Assembly (NCBI RefSeq): GCF_004328645.1
Contig: NZ_CP031395.1
Location: forward strand, 1-64,000
Reading direction: 5' to 3'
Source of the DNA: Hylemonella gracilis
Lineage (GTDB): Bacteria > Pseudomonadota > Gammaproteobacteria > Burkholderiales > Burkholderiaceae_C
DNA: 64,000 nucleotides
Shown: one piece after another, positions 27,847 through 36,820 of the stretch
Layout of the letters: each line of letters begins with the position of its first letter
Numbering within the stretch: position 1 is the stretch's first letter
Notes under the pieces: model-generated
Databases searched by the model: none
What the model saw: only the letters and a program-made list of their open reading frames with translations
Told to the model about the DNA's origin: nothing
Position numbers and translations under genes: made by a program

Positions 27847-28995
27847 TCATGCGCCGAGGGCCAGCGCCAGCAATTCCTCGGCGAAGGCATAAGACGTTGA
27901 GGCCCCCGTGCCCCCGGTCACGATGCCCAGCGCCACCCCCTGGGACGGCGACGTCTTGAACACCACGTCGGCGGCGCTGGCGTAGGTGCCTGTCCAGCGC
28001 TCGATCACGACGGCGCCCTCCGACCCAGCCACGGGCAGCACGCGCCGCAACTCGTCCAGGATGAGTTCGTCCACAGCCGTGCTGCCGAAGGGCGCCTCGG
28101 CATCGCCGTAGACATGGCTGTCGCCCACCACCAGCGAACCATCGGCCGACTGCACCACGATCAGGTGCACGCCCTGCTTCAGGTGCTCACCCTGTTCCGC
28201 TTGCAGACGCTGCAACAGTGGCGCGGCCTCGGGTAACTCACTGTAGCCCTCGTATCGCACCAGGCTGAGGTCTGACATCAGGGCTGCGGGCAGGTGGACG
28301 GGCACGGCGGGCCGCACGCGCATCATCTGCAAGGTGCTCATGCGGATACGGGCTTGCTCGATGGCCTCGGGGTAGAGCGCGTTCAACTCATGGCCCGGAC
28401 AGACCACACAATGGTCGGCACGCAGCACACCGCGGCTGGTGGCGACGGTGGGCAGGTCCACACCATGCACCACCGTGCGCCAGTGGAAGTCCACGCCCTG
28501 CGCCGCCTGCAGCCAGGCGGCGAGCTTGGGAATGGCCTCGCGCGACTCCACGCGGCGCTCGTGCGGACTGTAGAGCGCGGCAAGGTGCGGCCCCAGCGCC
28601 GTTTGTCCAAAGCGGGCCTGCGTCTGCGCGGGCGTCAGCAGTTCGCACCCCTCGCCCATTTCAGTGCGCAAGAAGGCCTCGACCACGGCCAGGGCCTCGG
28701 GCCGCTGCGCCGTGAGGTACAAGCCGGGATGGATGACCGGGATACCCGCCTGCGGCGCAATGGCCAGCCAGGCGTCACGCGTCTTCATTGCACGGCGCCA
28801 GTGCTCGCCGCGCCGTTGACCCGTGACGGTGACGAAACCGAAGTTGCGGATGGACGCCCCGATGCTCTGCGCTGTGCGTTCGACCACGGCGACCTTCAAG
28901 CCCCGCTGTCGGGCCGCGAAGGCGGTCATCAGACCGACCACACCTGCGCCAACGACGACCAGGTCGTAATGTTTGTTGCTCATGCTCTGCGCCAT
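27847..28995 (-). CDS. FAD-dependent oxidoreductase, aminophosphonate-associated (TIGR03364-type)
   Basis: A DAO-fold flavoenzyme of 382 residues. YDLVVVGAGVVGLMTAFAARQRGLKVAVVERT is the FAD-binding Rossmann motif, followed by GASIRNFGFVTVTGQRRGEHW and the C-terminal GIVTGGTGASTSYAFAEELL. This resembles the TIGR03364 clade, which sits near phosphonate genes and is proposed to oxidise aminophosphonates such as N-methylated or hydroxylated 2-aminoethylphosphonate. The start at 28995 follows AAGGTGGG. It lies 20 bases after the ABC permease stop as the last gene of the operon. Activity is inferred from family and context. Confidence 0.85.
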   Translation of the reverse strand: MAQSMSNKHYDLVVVGAGVVGLMTAFAARQRGLKVAVVERTAQSIGASIRNFGFVTVTGQRRGEHWRRAMKTRDAWLAIAPQAGIPVIHPGLYLTAQRPEALAVVEAFLRTEMGEGCELLTPAQTQARFGQTALGPHLAALYSPHERRVESREAIPKLAAWLQAAQGVDFHWRTVVHGVDLPTVATSRGVLRADHCVVCPGHELNALYPEAIEQARIRMSTLQMMRVRPAVPVHLPAALMSDLSLVRYEGYSELPEAAPLLQRLQAEQGEHLKQGVHLIVVQSADGSLVVGDSHVYGDAEAPFGSTAVDELILDELRRVLPVAGSEGAVVIERWTGTYASAADVVFKTSPSQGVALGIVTGGTGASTSYAFAEELLALALGA

Positions 28996-29015
28996 GCTGC
29001 CCACCTTGGAAAAAT

Positions 29016-30791
29016 TCAACGTGAACGCCAGGCCTGCGTACGCCGCCCGGCCCACCAGCCCAGGGCCATGAAGCACAAGCTCGCGAGGCCGGACACCGCA
29101 GTGATCAACACCGCCATCGCGGCGGCCGGCCCGGTCTCGCCGGCCTCGTCCAGGTTCAGGATGGCGATGGCCGCCACCTTGGTCTGCGGTGCGTACAGGA
29201 ACACCACGGCCGACACGGTGGTCATGGCATTGACGAAGAAGTAACGCGCGACGTCGATCAGCGCTGGCAAGCAAATGGGCAAAGTGACGCGCCAGGCCGT
29301 CTTGTAGAAGGGCACCTTGAGCGAGGCACTGACGGCCTCGAACTCGTTGTCCAGGCCCTTGAGCGCCGTCACCGCCGTCAGATGGCCGGTGGTGTAGAAA
29401 TGCACGATGGTGCACAGCGTCAACAGGGTCATGGTCTGGTACAGACCGCCCAACGGGTTGCCCGGCGCGTTGAAGAAGAAGATGTAGCCCAGACCCAGCA
29501 CCAGGCCCGGCACGGCCATGGGCAGCATGGCCAGCAGACGCAGCAGGCCGCGGATCAATCCGTCCACGCCGAAACCGGCAGCCTGCGCACGAGCGTGTCC
29601 GGTCTTTTCCAGCAGGTAGGCCCCCATGAACACGAATACCGTTCCTCCCAGCGCCGCACCCGCCGCCATGCGCAGGCTGTTGAGAAAACCCACGCCCACT
29701 TCCGCCTCGGTGAGGCCGTAAAGGTAGTGGTTCAGGCTGGGCTTCAGGTTGTAGGGCCAGAAGGTTGCCAGGGAGGCAAATATGGCCATGCCCAGCATGG
29801 CCAGCATCAGCACCGCGACCACGAGGCAATAGACCGAGAACGCAGCGTCGCGCCCCAACGCCGGCTTGGGCATATAAGGCACCGCGCGCGCGCCCAGCAT
29901 GGCGGTCTGGCGGCGCTGCACCAGATGGTCGACAGCGAAGGTCAGCACGGCTGGCGCCAGCAGCAGGATGGCGACCACCGAGCCCTTGGCGAAGTCCTGC
30001 TGGCCAATGACCAGCTTGAACACGTCCGTGGCCAGCATGTTGAAGTTGCCGCCGATCACCTTGGGAATGCCGAAGTCCGTCATTACCAAGGTGAAGACCA
30101 CCAGCGCCGCCGAGACCAGGCCGTACTTGGCTCCCGGCAACGTGATGGTGTAGAACTTGCGCACCGCACTCGCTCCCATGGAATCCGCCGCTTCGTAGAG
30201 CCGTGCATCGGCCAGGGTCAGCGCCGTCACCAGGATCATCAGCGCATGGGGAAAGACCGAGAAGCACTCGGCCAGCACGATGCCCGGCGCGCCGTAGATC
30301 TGCGCATAGCCCAGGCTTTGCAGCAGGCCCTTGGCCACGCCCTGGTTGCCGAACCAGTAGATCAATGAAATGGCCGACAGCAGCGAGGGCGCGAGCAACG
30401 GGATCAGCGCGGTCAGGCGCAGCAGGCCCTTCATGCGCATGCAGGTGCGCGTGAGTGCGTAGGCAAACCCAAAGGCCAACGGCACGGTGATGAGCGTGAC
30501 CAGCGCCGCCACCCAGACACTGTTCCACAGGCTTTGCAGCAAGGCCGGTGTCTGAGCGTAGGCGACGAAATTGGCCAGCGCGACAAAACCACCGTCCTTG
30601 CCCAGCATCGCCTGCCAGAGGATGGTCAGCAGCGGCAAGGCCAGGAAGCACAGCAGCAGCAAGACAACCAGCAGCAGGAGGCCGCGCGCCAACCCGTCGG
30701 TCCAGTGCAGGCGCTGACGGGCCGGTTGCCGCAAGCGTGACCCCAGGCCACGCCGCGGGCCGCCACCGACCATCGGCGCTGCGCTGCTCAC
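29016..30791 (-). CDS. 2-aminoethylphosphonate-type ABC transporter permease (double-length)
   Basis: A 591-residue inner-membrane protein containing two fused permease domains of six helices each. Each half has the EAA-loop signature: LYEAADSMGASAVRKFYTITLPGAKYGL in the first and EFEAVSASLKVPFYKTAWRVTLPICLPAL in the second. This double length is typical of the PhnU2 (TIGR03262) and ferric-type importers. The start overlaps the ATPase stop by 4 bases, so the two are translationally coupled. Substrate assignment to 2-aminoethylphosphonate comes from the flanking oxidoreductase and binding protein. Confidence 0.88.
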   Translation of the reverse strand: MSSAAPMVGGGPRRGLGSRLRQPARQRLHWTDGLARGLLLLVVLLLLCFLALPLLTILWQAMLGKDGGFVALANFVAYAQTPALLQSLWNSVWVAALVTLITVPLAFGFAYALTRTCMRMKGLLRLTALIPLLAPSLLSAISLIYWFGNQGVAKGLLQSLGYAQIYGAPGIVLAECFSVFPHALMILVTALTLADARLYEAADSMGASAVRKFYTITLPGAKYGLVSAALVVFTLVMTDFGIPKVIGGNFNMLATDVFKLVIGQQDFAKGSVVAILLLAPAVLTFAVDHLVQRRQTAMLGARAVPYMPKPALGRDAAFSVYCLVVAVLMLAMLGMAIFASLATFWPYNLKPSLNHYLYGLTEAEVGVGFLNSLRMAAGAALGGTVFVFMGAYLLEKTGHARAQAAGFGVDGLIRGLLRLLAMLPMAVPGLVLGLGYIFFFNAPGNPLGGLYQTMTLLTLCTIVHFYTTGHLTAVTALKGLDNEFEAVSASLKVPFYKTAWRVTLPICLPALIDVARYFFVNAMTTVSAVVFLYAPQTKVAAIAILNLDEAGETGPAAAMAVLITAVSGLASLCFMALGWWAGRRTQAWRSR

Positions 30792-31912
30792 GCGGCCTCC
30801 GCCCCGGCCGGGAACACGCGTAGCCGGTCGGCGCGCAGCGCGAAACGCAGCGGCTGGCCGACACGCACGCCAAACTCGTCCATCTGGTTGAGCGAGAACT
30901 GCAGGTGCAAGGGCAAGGGCTGGCCCTCGGCGTCACGCAGGCCTTCGACCTCCAGCTCCGCCAGGCAGTTGCCGCCCAGGAATTCAACGCCGCGCACCAC
31001 GCCCATGCAGCGGCCCGGGTCGTCCACGGCCACGTCAATCATGCGCCGGTCTTCCGGCCGCAGGTACAGCGTCACGGGACGGCCAGGCCGGAACTCCGCG
31101 CCTTGCGTGCACTGCAGGCGCAGCGGCCCACAACGGAACCAATGCCCGCCCTCGGCCACGGCGGGCAGGCGGTTGACCTTGCCCACGAACTCGGCCACGA
31201 AGGGCGTGGCGGGCGCGCGGTAAATCTCCAGCGGTGTGCCGACCTGCTCGATCACGCCCTGGTTCATGACCACGATGCGGTCGGCCATGGACAGCGCTTC
31301 CTCCTGATCGTGCGTGACCATGATGGTCGTCAGCCCCAGCTTGCGCTGCAGCGCACGGATCTCCTTGCGCAGGTGCACGCGCACGATGGCGTCCAGCGCC
31401 GACAGCGGTTCGTCCAGCAACAACAGACTGGGCGAGGTGGCGAGCGCGCGCGCCAGCGCGATGCGCTGCTGCTGCCCGCCCGACAACTGCGCCGGGTATT
31501 TGCGCTCGCTGCCGGGCAAGCCCACCAGCGTCAGCAACTCGTCCACCCGCGCGGCGATGCGCGCCTTGTCCATCGTGCCGCTCAGGCCATACGCCACATT
31601 GGCCGCGACCGTCAGATTGGGGAACAGGGCATAACTCTGGAACACGATGCCGTAGTCCCGCAACGCGGGCGGCAGCGCAGAAATGTCACGCCCGTCCTGC
31701 CACACCTGCCCGCTGCTCTGCACCTCCAGCCCCGCGATGATGCGCAACAGCGTCGTCTTGCCGCAGCCCGAAGGCCCGAGAAAACAGACCAGCTCACCCG
31801 TCGGCAAATCCAGGTCGATGCCGTCCAGCGCCGTGAACGCACCGAAGTCCTTGCGGACCTGGCGCAGCGAGAGATAAGGGCTGGATGTCACGGTATTTTG
31901 TTCGTGGGCCAC
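30788..31912 (-). CDS. 2-aminoethylphosphonate-type ABC transporter ATP-binding protein
   Basis: A 374-residue importer ATPase. Walker A is GPSGCGKTT, the Q loop VFQSYALFP, signature LSGGQQQR, Walker B LLLLDEPLSALD and the switch histidine MVTHDQEEA. A C-terminal TOBE-like regulatory domain follows (from about residue 240, with LYLRPEDRRM). It powers the double-length permease encoded next. It is 92 bases downstream of the binding-protein gene, with a hairpin-forming intergenic element between. Confidence 0.9.
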   Translation of the reverse strand: MAHEQNTVTSSPYLSLRQVRKDFGAFTALDGIDLDLPTGELVCFLGPSGCGKTTLLRIIAGLEVQSSGQVWQDGRDISALPPALRDYGIVFQSYALFPNLTVAANVAYGLSGTMDKARIAARVDELLTLVGLPGSERKYPAQLSGGQQQRIALARALATSPSLLLLDEPLSALDAIVRVHLRKEIRALQRKLGLTTIMVTHDQEEALSMADRIVVMNQGVIEQVGTPLEIYRAPATPFVAEFVGKVNRLPAVAEGGHWFRCGPLRLQCTQGAEFRPGRPVTLYLRPEDRRMIDVAVDDPGRCMGVVRGVEFLGGNCLAELEVEGLRDAEGQPLPLHLQFSLNQMDEFGVRVGQPLRFALRADRLRVFPAGAEAA

Positions 31913-31924
31913 CGCGGAACTGGC

Positions 31925-32004
31925 TTTGCCAGGCCGCCGGTGGCGTCCCCCCTGCCACGGCAGGTTGGCGTTCAGGGGGGAAGGCGCGCAGCGCCTCAGG
32001 GGGG
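31925..32004 (-). repeat. Palindromic intergenic element between binding protein and ATPase genes
   Basis: This 80-base spacer contains a perfect AGGCGC-GCA-GCGCCT hairpin at 31982-31996 framed by two runs of six Gs (TCAGGGGGG, direct), and a second GTGGC...GCCAC pair near 31940-31958. Elements of this style are frequent between genes in Comamonadaceae. Placed after the highly expressed binding-protein gene it may stabilise that message or attenuate transcription into the ATPase gene (inference). Confidence 0.5.
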
Positions 32005-33048
32005 TTATTTCTTCACTTCAGTCTTGCTGTCGTAGCGCTTCGTCCACTCCGCCAGGATGCGCTCGCGGTTGGAAGCCGACCAGGCGAAGTCCATCTTCAC
32101 CAGGCGCTTTTCGTAATCCGCCGGCACATTGGCCAGGGGCTCGGCCACGCCGGGCACGGCCGTGATGGCGAAGTTCTTGCCGTAGAGCTTCGCCGCGTCC
32201 AGGCTCGAAGCCCAGTCCGCCAGCTTCTTCGCGGCAGCCAGGTTCTTGGTGCCTTTTTGGATGGCGAAGGCTTCCAGATCCCAGCCCAGTCCTTCCTTGG
32301 GGAAGACCAGGTCGATCGGCGCGCCCTTGGCCTTGTTGCTGTTGCCGCGGTATTCGAAACTGATGCCCGCTACGTACTCGCCGCTGGCAGCCATGTTGCA
32401 GGGCTTGCTGCCGCTGTGCGTGTACTGGGCGATGTTCTCGTGCAACGCATCCATGAACTTCCAGCCATCGCCCTTGCCGTCCTTGTCGCCCCACAGGGTC
32501 AGCCAAGCCGCCACGTCGAAGTAGCCGGTGCCGCTGGAGGCCGGATTGGGCATGACCACCTGGCCCTTGAACTCGGGCTTGGTCAGATCCTTCCAGCTCT
32601 CGGGTTTCTTGATGCCCTTTTTCTCGGCTTCCACGGTGTTGAAGCAGACCGTCGCGCCCCAGACATCCATGCCAAACCAGGCGGGCGGGGTCTTCTTGTC
32701 CTTGTAGGCGGGGCTGATGGCCTTGAGGTTGGCCGGCGCGTAGGGCTCCAGCATCTTGTTGGTGTCGAGCAGCGCGAGGCTGGAGGCCGCCACCCCCATC
32801 ACCACGTCGGCCTGCGGATTGGCCTTTTCAGCCAGCAGTTTGGCAGTGATGACGCCCGTGCTGTCGCGCACCCATTTGATTTCGATCTCGGGCTCGACCT
32901 TGTTGAAACCTTCCTGGTAGGCCTTGAGCTGGTCGGTTTCCAGCGCGGTGTAGACCAGCAAGGTGGTTTTCTGGGCCAAGGCCGCCGAGGCGGTTCCGGC
33001 CAGCGCGGCCGCGAACACCCAGGTCCGGAAAGAAAGACGCATGCGCAT
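32005..33048 (-). CDS. Putative 2-aminoethylphosphonate ABC transporter substrate-binding protein
   Basis: A 347-residue periplasmic binding protein. MRMRLSFRTWVFAAALAGTASAALAQ is a signal peptide, then KTTLLVYTALETDQLKAYQEGFNKVEPEIEIKWVRDSTGVITAKLLAEK, a class II ferric-type fold of the PhnS2 group (TIGR03261). AWFGMDVWGATVCFN and PNPASSGTGYFDVAAWL line the probable ligand site. It heads the four-gene leftward operon of binding protein, ATPase, permease and FAD oxidase. Alternatives such as iron or spermidine binding are less likely given the operon. Confidence 0.87.
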   Translation of the reverse strand: MRMRLSFRTWVFAAALAGTASAALAQKTTLLVYTALETDQLKAYQEGFNKVEPEIEIKWVRDSTGVITAKLLAEKANPQADVVMGVAASSLALLDTNKMLEPYAPANLKAISPAYKDKKTPPAWFGMDVWGATVCFNTVEAEKKGIKKPESWKDLTKPEFKGQVVMPNPASSGTGYFDVAAWLTLWGDKDGKGDGWKFMDALHENIAQYTHSGSKPCNMAASGEYVAGISFEYRGNSNKAKGAPIDLVFPKEGLGWDLEAFAIQKGTKNLAAAKKLADWASSLDAAKLYGKNFAITAVPGVAEPLANVPADYEKRLVKMDFAWSASNRERILAEWTKRYDSKTEVKK

Positions 33049-33082
33049 GGTGAATGCTCCTGATGGTGGAAACCGGCATCGT

Positions 33083-33098
33083 GTGACGTCACCGTGAC
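33083..33098. promoter_or_regulatory. Overlapping palindromes upstream of the phosphonate uptake operon
   Basis: GTGACGTCAC (33083-33092) is a perfect palindrome and shares bases with a second one, GTCAC-C-GTGAC (33088-33098). The pair lies 35-50 bases upstream of the binding-protein start at 33048, where an operator would be expected. No dedicated regulator gene is adjacent, so the binding protein for this site is unknown. Confidence 0.4.
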
Positions 33099-33294
33099 GC
33101 GCTGATGACGGCGGCCTGACCGATCAATGCAAGCCTCGTGCCCGCCGCCCGAAGGGGCAAGCAGGTCCAGCGCGCTGTCGGCGCTGGCAGGGGCGCCGGA
33201 TTTCACTGTTCTGGTGCAGTCCGGCGAAACATCGGGCATGTGGCCGTCCCGTGCCGCGACACCCCCGAGGGCGGCTCTGATACCGGCCTTGGTT

Positions 33295-34026
33295 TCAGGG
33301 CGGGCTGGCCAGAAAGCGCAGCCCCACGCCCGGCTCGGTGGCGATGTAGCGCGGGGCCACGGCGTCGTCGCCCAGTTTCTGCCGCAACTTGCCGACCAGG
33401 ATGCGCACGTAATGCGTGTCGTCCTGGTGGGTCGCCCCCCAGACCTCGCGCAGGATCTGTGGCTGGGTGACCACACGCCCGGCGTGCTTGAGCAGCAGCG
33501 CCAGCAGGGCGTACTCCTTGCGGCCCAGGGCGAGCAGTTCGCCATCCAGCCGGACTTCGCGCCGCGCGAGATCGATGCGCAGGTGGCCGTCGTCGAACAT
33601 CGCGCTCTCCTCCTTCACACCGGCCTGTTGGCGCAGCAGAACGCGGATGCGGGCCATCAGTTCCTGCGTGCCAAAGGGCTTGGTCACGTAATCGTTGGCG
33701 CCCTCGTCCAGCGCCATGACCTTCTCCGACTCGCCCGCGCGCACGCTGAGCATGATCACTGGCACCTGGGACCAAGCCCGCAGCTCGCGCAGCACCTCAT
33801 GGCCATCGATGTCGGGCAGGCCGATGTCCAGGATGAGCAGGTCCGCGCCCTGGGCCGCCAGCGCGGCCAACCCTTCCCGCCCGCTCGCGGCCAGCGCGAC
33901 GTCATAGCCCTGTGCGCGCAGGCTGATGTCCAGGAAGCGGCGGATCTGCGGCTCGTCGTCGATCACCAGCACACGCACCGGCGTGGAGGCCGGCACAGGA
34001 GGCGATGCGGAGGTGGACATGGGCAT
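33295..34026 (-). CDS. kdpE: Response regulator KdpE
   Basis: A 243-residue OmpR-class regulator. The receiver domain has the acidic pair in VLVIDDEPQIRRFL, phospho-acceptor Asp in LLILDIGLPDIDG, and lysine in YVTKPFG. The C-terminal winged helix contains LGRKEYALLALLLKHAGRVVTQPQILREVWG and HYVRILVGKLRQKLGDD. It activates kdp transcription when phosphorylated by KdpD. It is the last gene of the kdp operon, 31 bases after kdpD. An ATG at 34020 is an alternative start. Confidence 0.95.
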   Translation of the reverse strand: MPMSTSASPPVPASTPVRVLVIDDEPQIRRFLDISLRAQGYDVALAASGREGLAALAAQGADLLILDIGLPDIDGHEVLRELRAWSQVPVIMLSVRAGESEKVMALDEGANDYVTKPFGTQELMARIRVLLRQQAGVKEESAMFDDGHLRIDLARREVRLDGELLALGRKEYALLALLLKHAGRVVTQPQILREVWGATHQDDTHYVRILVGKLRQKLGDDAVAPRYIATEPGVGLRFLASPP

Positions 34027-34057
34027 GGACGTCTAGGGCACGGTCTTCAGCGTCGCT

Positions 34058-36811
34058 CTATCGACCGACGGCCGACGGCGGTTTCGAGGGCGGCATCACC
34101 GGTGGCGTGAGCAAAGGCAGGGTGATGCGGATCACGGTGCCACGTCCGTCCGGCCCCGGCAAGGCCGCGACGGCGCCACCATGCGCGCCAACCATGCCCT
34201 GCGCGATGGTGAGCCCCAGGCCGGTGCCATGGCGACCGCGGTCGCCGCGCTCGACACTGTAGAACATGTCGAAGATGCGTCCGCGCTCGTCCTCCGGGAT
34301 GCCGGGGCCGCGGTCGCGCACGTCCAGTTGCAGGACCTCCCGGCGCGACACCCCCCCCTCATCGTCCACCAGGCGCGCCGTGATGGCTATGGGTTCCCCC
34401 GGGGGGGAGAACTTGGCCGCGTTTTCGAGCACGTTGAACAAGGCCTGCTCCACCAGCGCCGGATGCACCCAGATCGGCGGCAGGTTCGGCGCCATCGTGA
34501 CCTGCAGTTGCACACCGGGCTGGTAGCGGCGCAGCCGACCGGTGGCCGAGCCGATCAGTTCGTCCACGCCGATCCAGTCGCGCTTGAGGCTCAGGCCCGT
34601 GTGGCCCAGCCGCGTCATGTCCAGCAGGTTCTGGATGTAGCGGTCCAGCCGCTCGCCCTCGACCAGGATGGTGTCGAGCAGGTTCTTGCGGTCCTCGGCG
34701 CTCATGGCCTCGCTGTAACCCGCCAGGCTACCGGCCGAGCCAATCATGGCCGCCAGCGGCGAGCGCAGATCGTGCGAGACCGAGGACAGCAAGGCCGAAC
34801 GCAGGCGCTCGGTTTCGTTGCTGACGCGCGCTGTTTCCAGATCGGCCACCAGCCGCGCACGCAAGGCGGCCTGGGCGATGTCCTCGGCCATGGCCTCGGC
34901 GAGGCGGCGCTGCGCATGGGACAGCCGCCGGGCGTCCACGCCGAAGCGCAGCCCCATCACGCCGATGACGCCCTGGCCCGCCGGCCCGCTGGCCCCCGGC
35001 TCCTCGCGCAACGGCAGCCACCACCAGGCCGCCCCGGCCAGGGTGTCGGTGTATCGCCCGGCGGACTGCCCATGGGACAGCGCCCAGTCCATCGCGGCCC
35101 GGTCAATGTCCTCCAGCCCGGCGTTGGGGGAACTGGCCTCGGTGCTGTCGCCCACCTCGCCAACGCGCAACCAGACGCCAGCGCTCAGATGGCGCTCCAA
35201 TGCGGCGCGGCCAGCCTGCAGCACTTCGCCCAGATCGGCCGCTGCGCTCAATTGCCGGCCCAAGCCCTGCAAGGCCGTCGCATGCGCGTTCGCGGCGCGC
35301 AAGGCCAACACCTGCATGCGCAGCTGCGAGGCCAGGCGACCGGCCACCAACGCGGCGATCAGGAAGAGAAAGACCGTGGCCACGCCCTGACGCGCGCCGA
35401 TGAACAGCGTGAAGCGCGGTTCGATGAAGAAGAAGTTGTAGGCGAGAAAGCACAGGCCCGCCGCGACCACTGCCGCGGCCATACGCGTGCGCGCCGCGAC
35501 CAGCACCACGGCGACGATGAACACCATGGACAGATCACTCAGGCTCAGCCAGCGCTCCGCGGCCCAGGCCACCGCGACAGCGGCCAGCGTGGCGAACAAG
35601 GCCATGGTCAAGTCGTAGCGGCCCAGCCAGGTAGCTGGACTTTCCCAACGGCGACGTGCACGGACCCGTGCCTGCGGCGCGCTGATGATGACCAGCTCGT
35701 AATGCGTTCCGTGCTGCAGAAGCTGCTGCGTGAGTGTGCGGTTGACCATGCGCGCGAAGGGCCGCTCGCGCGTGCGTCCGATGACCAGGGTCGAACTGCC
35801 GCCGCTCGCGGCGTGGTCGAGCAAGGCATCGGCGATGCGCGGGCCGTGCAGCACTTCGGTGTCCGCGCCGAGATTGCGCGCCAACGCGAAAGCGCGGTCC
35901 AGCTCGGCCTGCCGCGCTGGATCCACCTTGTCGCCCGACCCAGCCTGCACCGTGACCACGCTCCACGGGGCGTCGCGCCTCTCGGCGATGCGACGGCCCG
36001 CGCGCACCAGGTACTCGGACGAACCCAGGCCATCGATGGCGACCAACACCCTCCTGCGCAGCGCCAAGCCCGGCAGGCCACGCGCGGCCTGGGTCTCGCG
36101 CAGGTCTTCGTCCACGCGGTCGGCGGCCGTCTGCATCGCGAGTTCGCGCAACGCGGCCAAGTTCGAGGGCAAGAAAAAAGCCTGCAGGGCGCGCTCGGCC
36201 TGCTCAGGCAGATAGACCTTGCCCTGCTTGAGTCGCTCAATCAGTTCACGCGGCGGCAGATCGACCAGGCGGATGTCACGCAGACGGTCGAACAGCGCGT
36301 CCGGCACGGTCTCGCTCACGCGCACGCCGGTGATGCGGTGCACGACGTCATTCAGGCTTTCCAGGTGCTGGATGTTGACAGCGGTGCACACGTCGATGCC
36401 CGCGTCCAGCAATTCCTCCACGTCCTGCCAGCGCCTCTCGTGGCGGCTGCCCGGCGCGTTGCGGTGGGCCAGCTCGTCGATCATCGCCACGCGCGGACGG
36501 CGCACCAGCACCGCGTCGATGTCCAATTCCTCCAGCTGGCGACCTTGGTAATCGATGCGCCGGCGCGGAATGATTTCCAGCCCCTCCAGCAAGGCGGCGG
36601 TTTCGGCGCGACCATGGGTCTCGACGATGCCGACGACGATGTCGATGCCCTGCTTCTGCAATTCGCGCGCGCGCGACAACATCGCATAGGTCTTGCCGAC
36701 ACCGGGCGCGGCGCCCAGAAACACCGTCAGGCGTCCGGCGGTCTGGCGCTTGAGTTCACCCAGCAAGGCATCGGCCTGTTCGGTTTGTTCGGTTCCCATG
36801 ACAAGCTCCAT
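34058..36811 (-). CDS. kdpD: Sensor histidine kinase KdpD
   Basis: KdpD senses potassium limitation and ionic stress and phosphorylates KdpE. The 917-residue protein contains an N-terminal KdpD domain with the Walker-like GAAPGVGKT (about residues 33-41), a universal-stress-protein domain (RRVLVAIDGLGSSEYLVRAG and STLVIGRTRERPFARM), four membrane helices, a GAF region, the H box SSVSHDLRSPLAAMIGSAGSL, and the HATPase motifs NVLENAAKFS, DRGPGIPED and GTGLGLTIAQG. It is complete and unbroken. It follows a PTS IIA-type gene by 9 bases, which is notable because IIA(Ntr) is known to bind KdpD in E. coli. Confidence 0.96.
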   Translation of the reverse strand: MELVMGTEQTEQADALLGELKRQTAGRLTVFLGAAPGVGKTYAMLSRARELQKQGIDIVVGIVETHGRAETAALLEGLEIIPRRRIDYQGRQLEELDIDAVLVRRPRVAMIDELAHRNAPGSRHERRWQDVEELLDAGIDVCTAVNIQHLESLNDVVHRITGVRVSETVPDALFDRLRDIRLVDLPPRELIERLKQGKVYLPEQAERALQAFFLPSNLAALRELAMQTAADRVDEDLRETQAARGLPGLALRRRVLVAIDGLGSSEYLVRAGRRIAERRDAPWSVVTVQAGSGDKVDPARQAELDRAFALARNLGADTEVLHGPRIADALLDHAASGGSSTLVIGRTRERPFARMVNRTLTQQLLQHGTHYELVIISAPQARVRARRRWESPATWLGRYDLTMALFATLAAVAVAWAAERWLSLSDLSMVFIVAVVLVAARTRMAAAVVAAGLCFLAYNFFFIEPRFTLFIGARQGVATVFLFLIAALVAGRLASQLRMQVLALRAANAHATALQGLGRQLSAAADLGEVLQAGRAALERHLSAGVWLRVGEVGDSTEASSPNAGLEDIDRAAMDWALSHGQSAGRYTDTLAGAAWWWLPLREEPGASGPAGQGVIGVMGLRFGVDARRLSHAQRRLAEAMAEDIAQAALRARLVADLETARVSNETERLRSALLSSVSHDLRSPLAAMIGSAGSLAGYSEAMSAEDRKNLLDTILVEGERLDRYIQNLLDMTRLGHTGLSLKRDWIGVDELIGSATGRLRRYQPGVQLQVTMAPNLPPIWVHPALVEQALFNVLENAAKFSPPGEPIAITARLVDDEGGVSRREVLQLDVRDRGPGIPEDERGRIFDMFYSVERGDRGRHGTGLGLTIAQGMVGAHGGAVAALPGPDGRGTVIRITLPLLTPPVMPPSKPPSAVGR

Positions 36812-36820
36812 CCTATCTGT

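Noticed and set aside
27847..31038. A single 1063-codon reverse frame spanning the FAD oxidase and the permease region
   Set aside because: Its first two thirds are out of frame with the permease, which is intact in another frame. Only the last 382 codons are a real protein.
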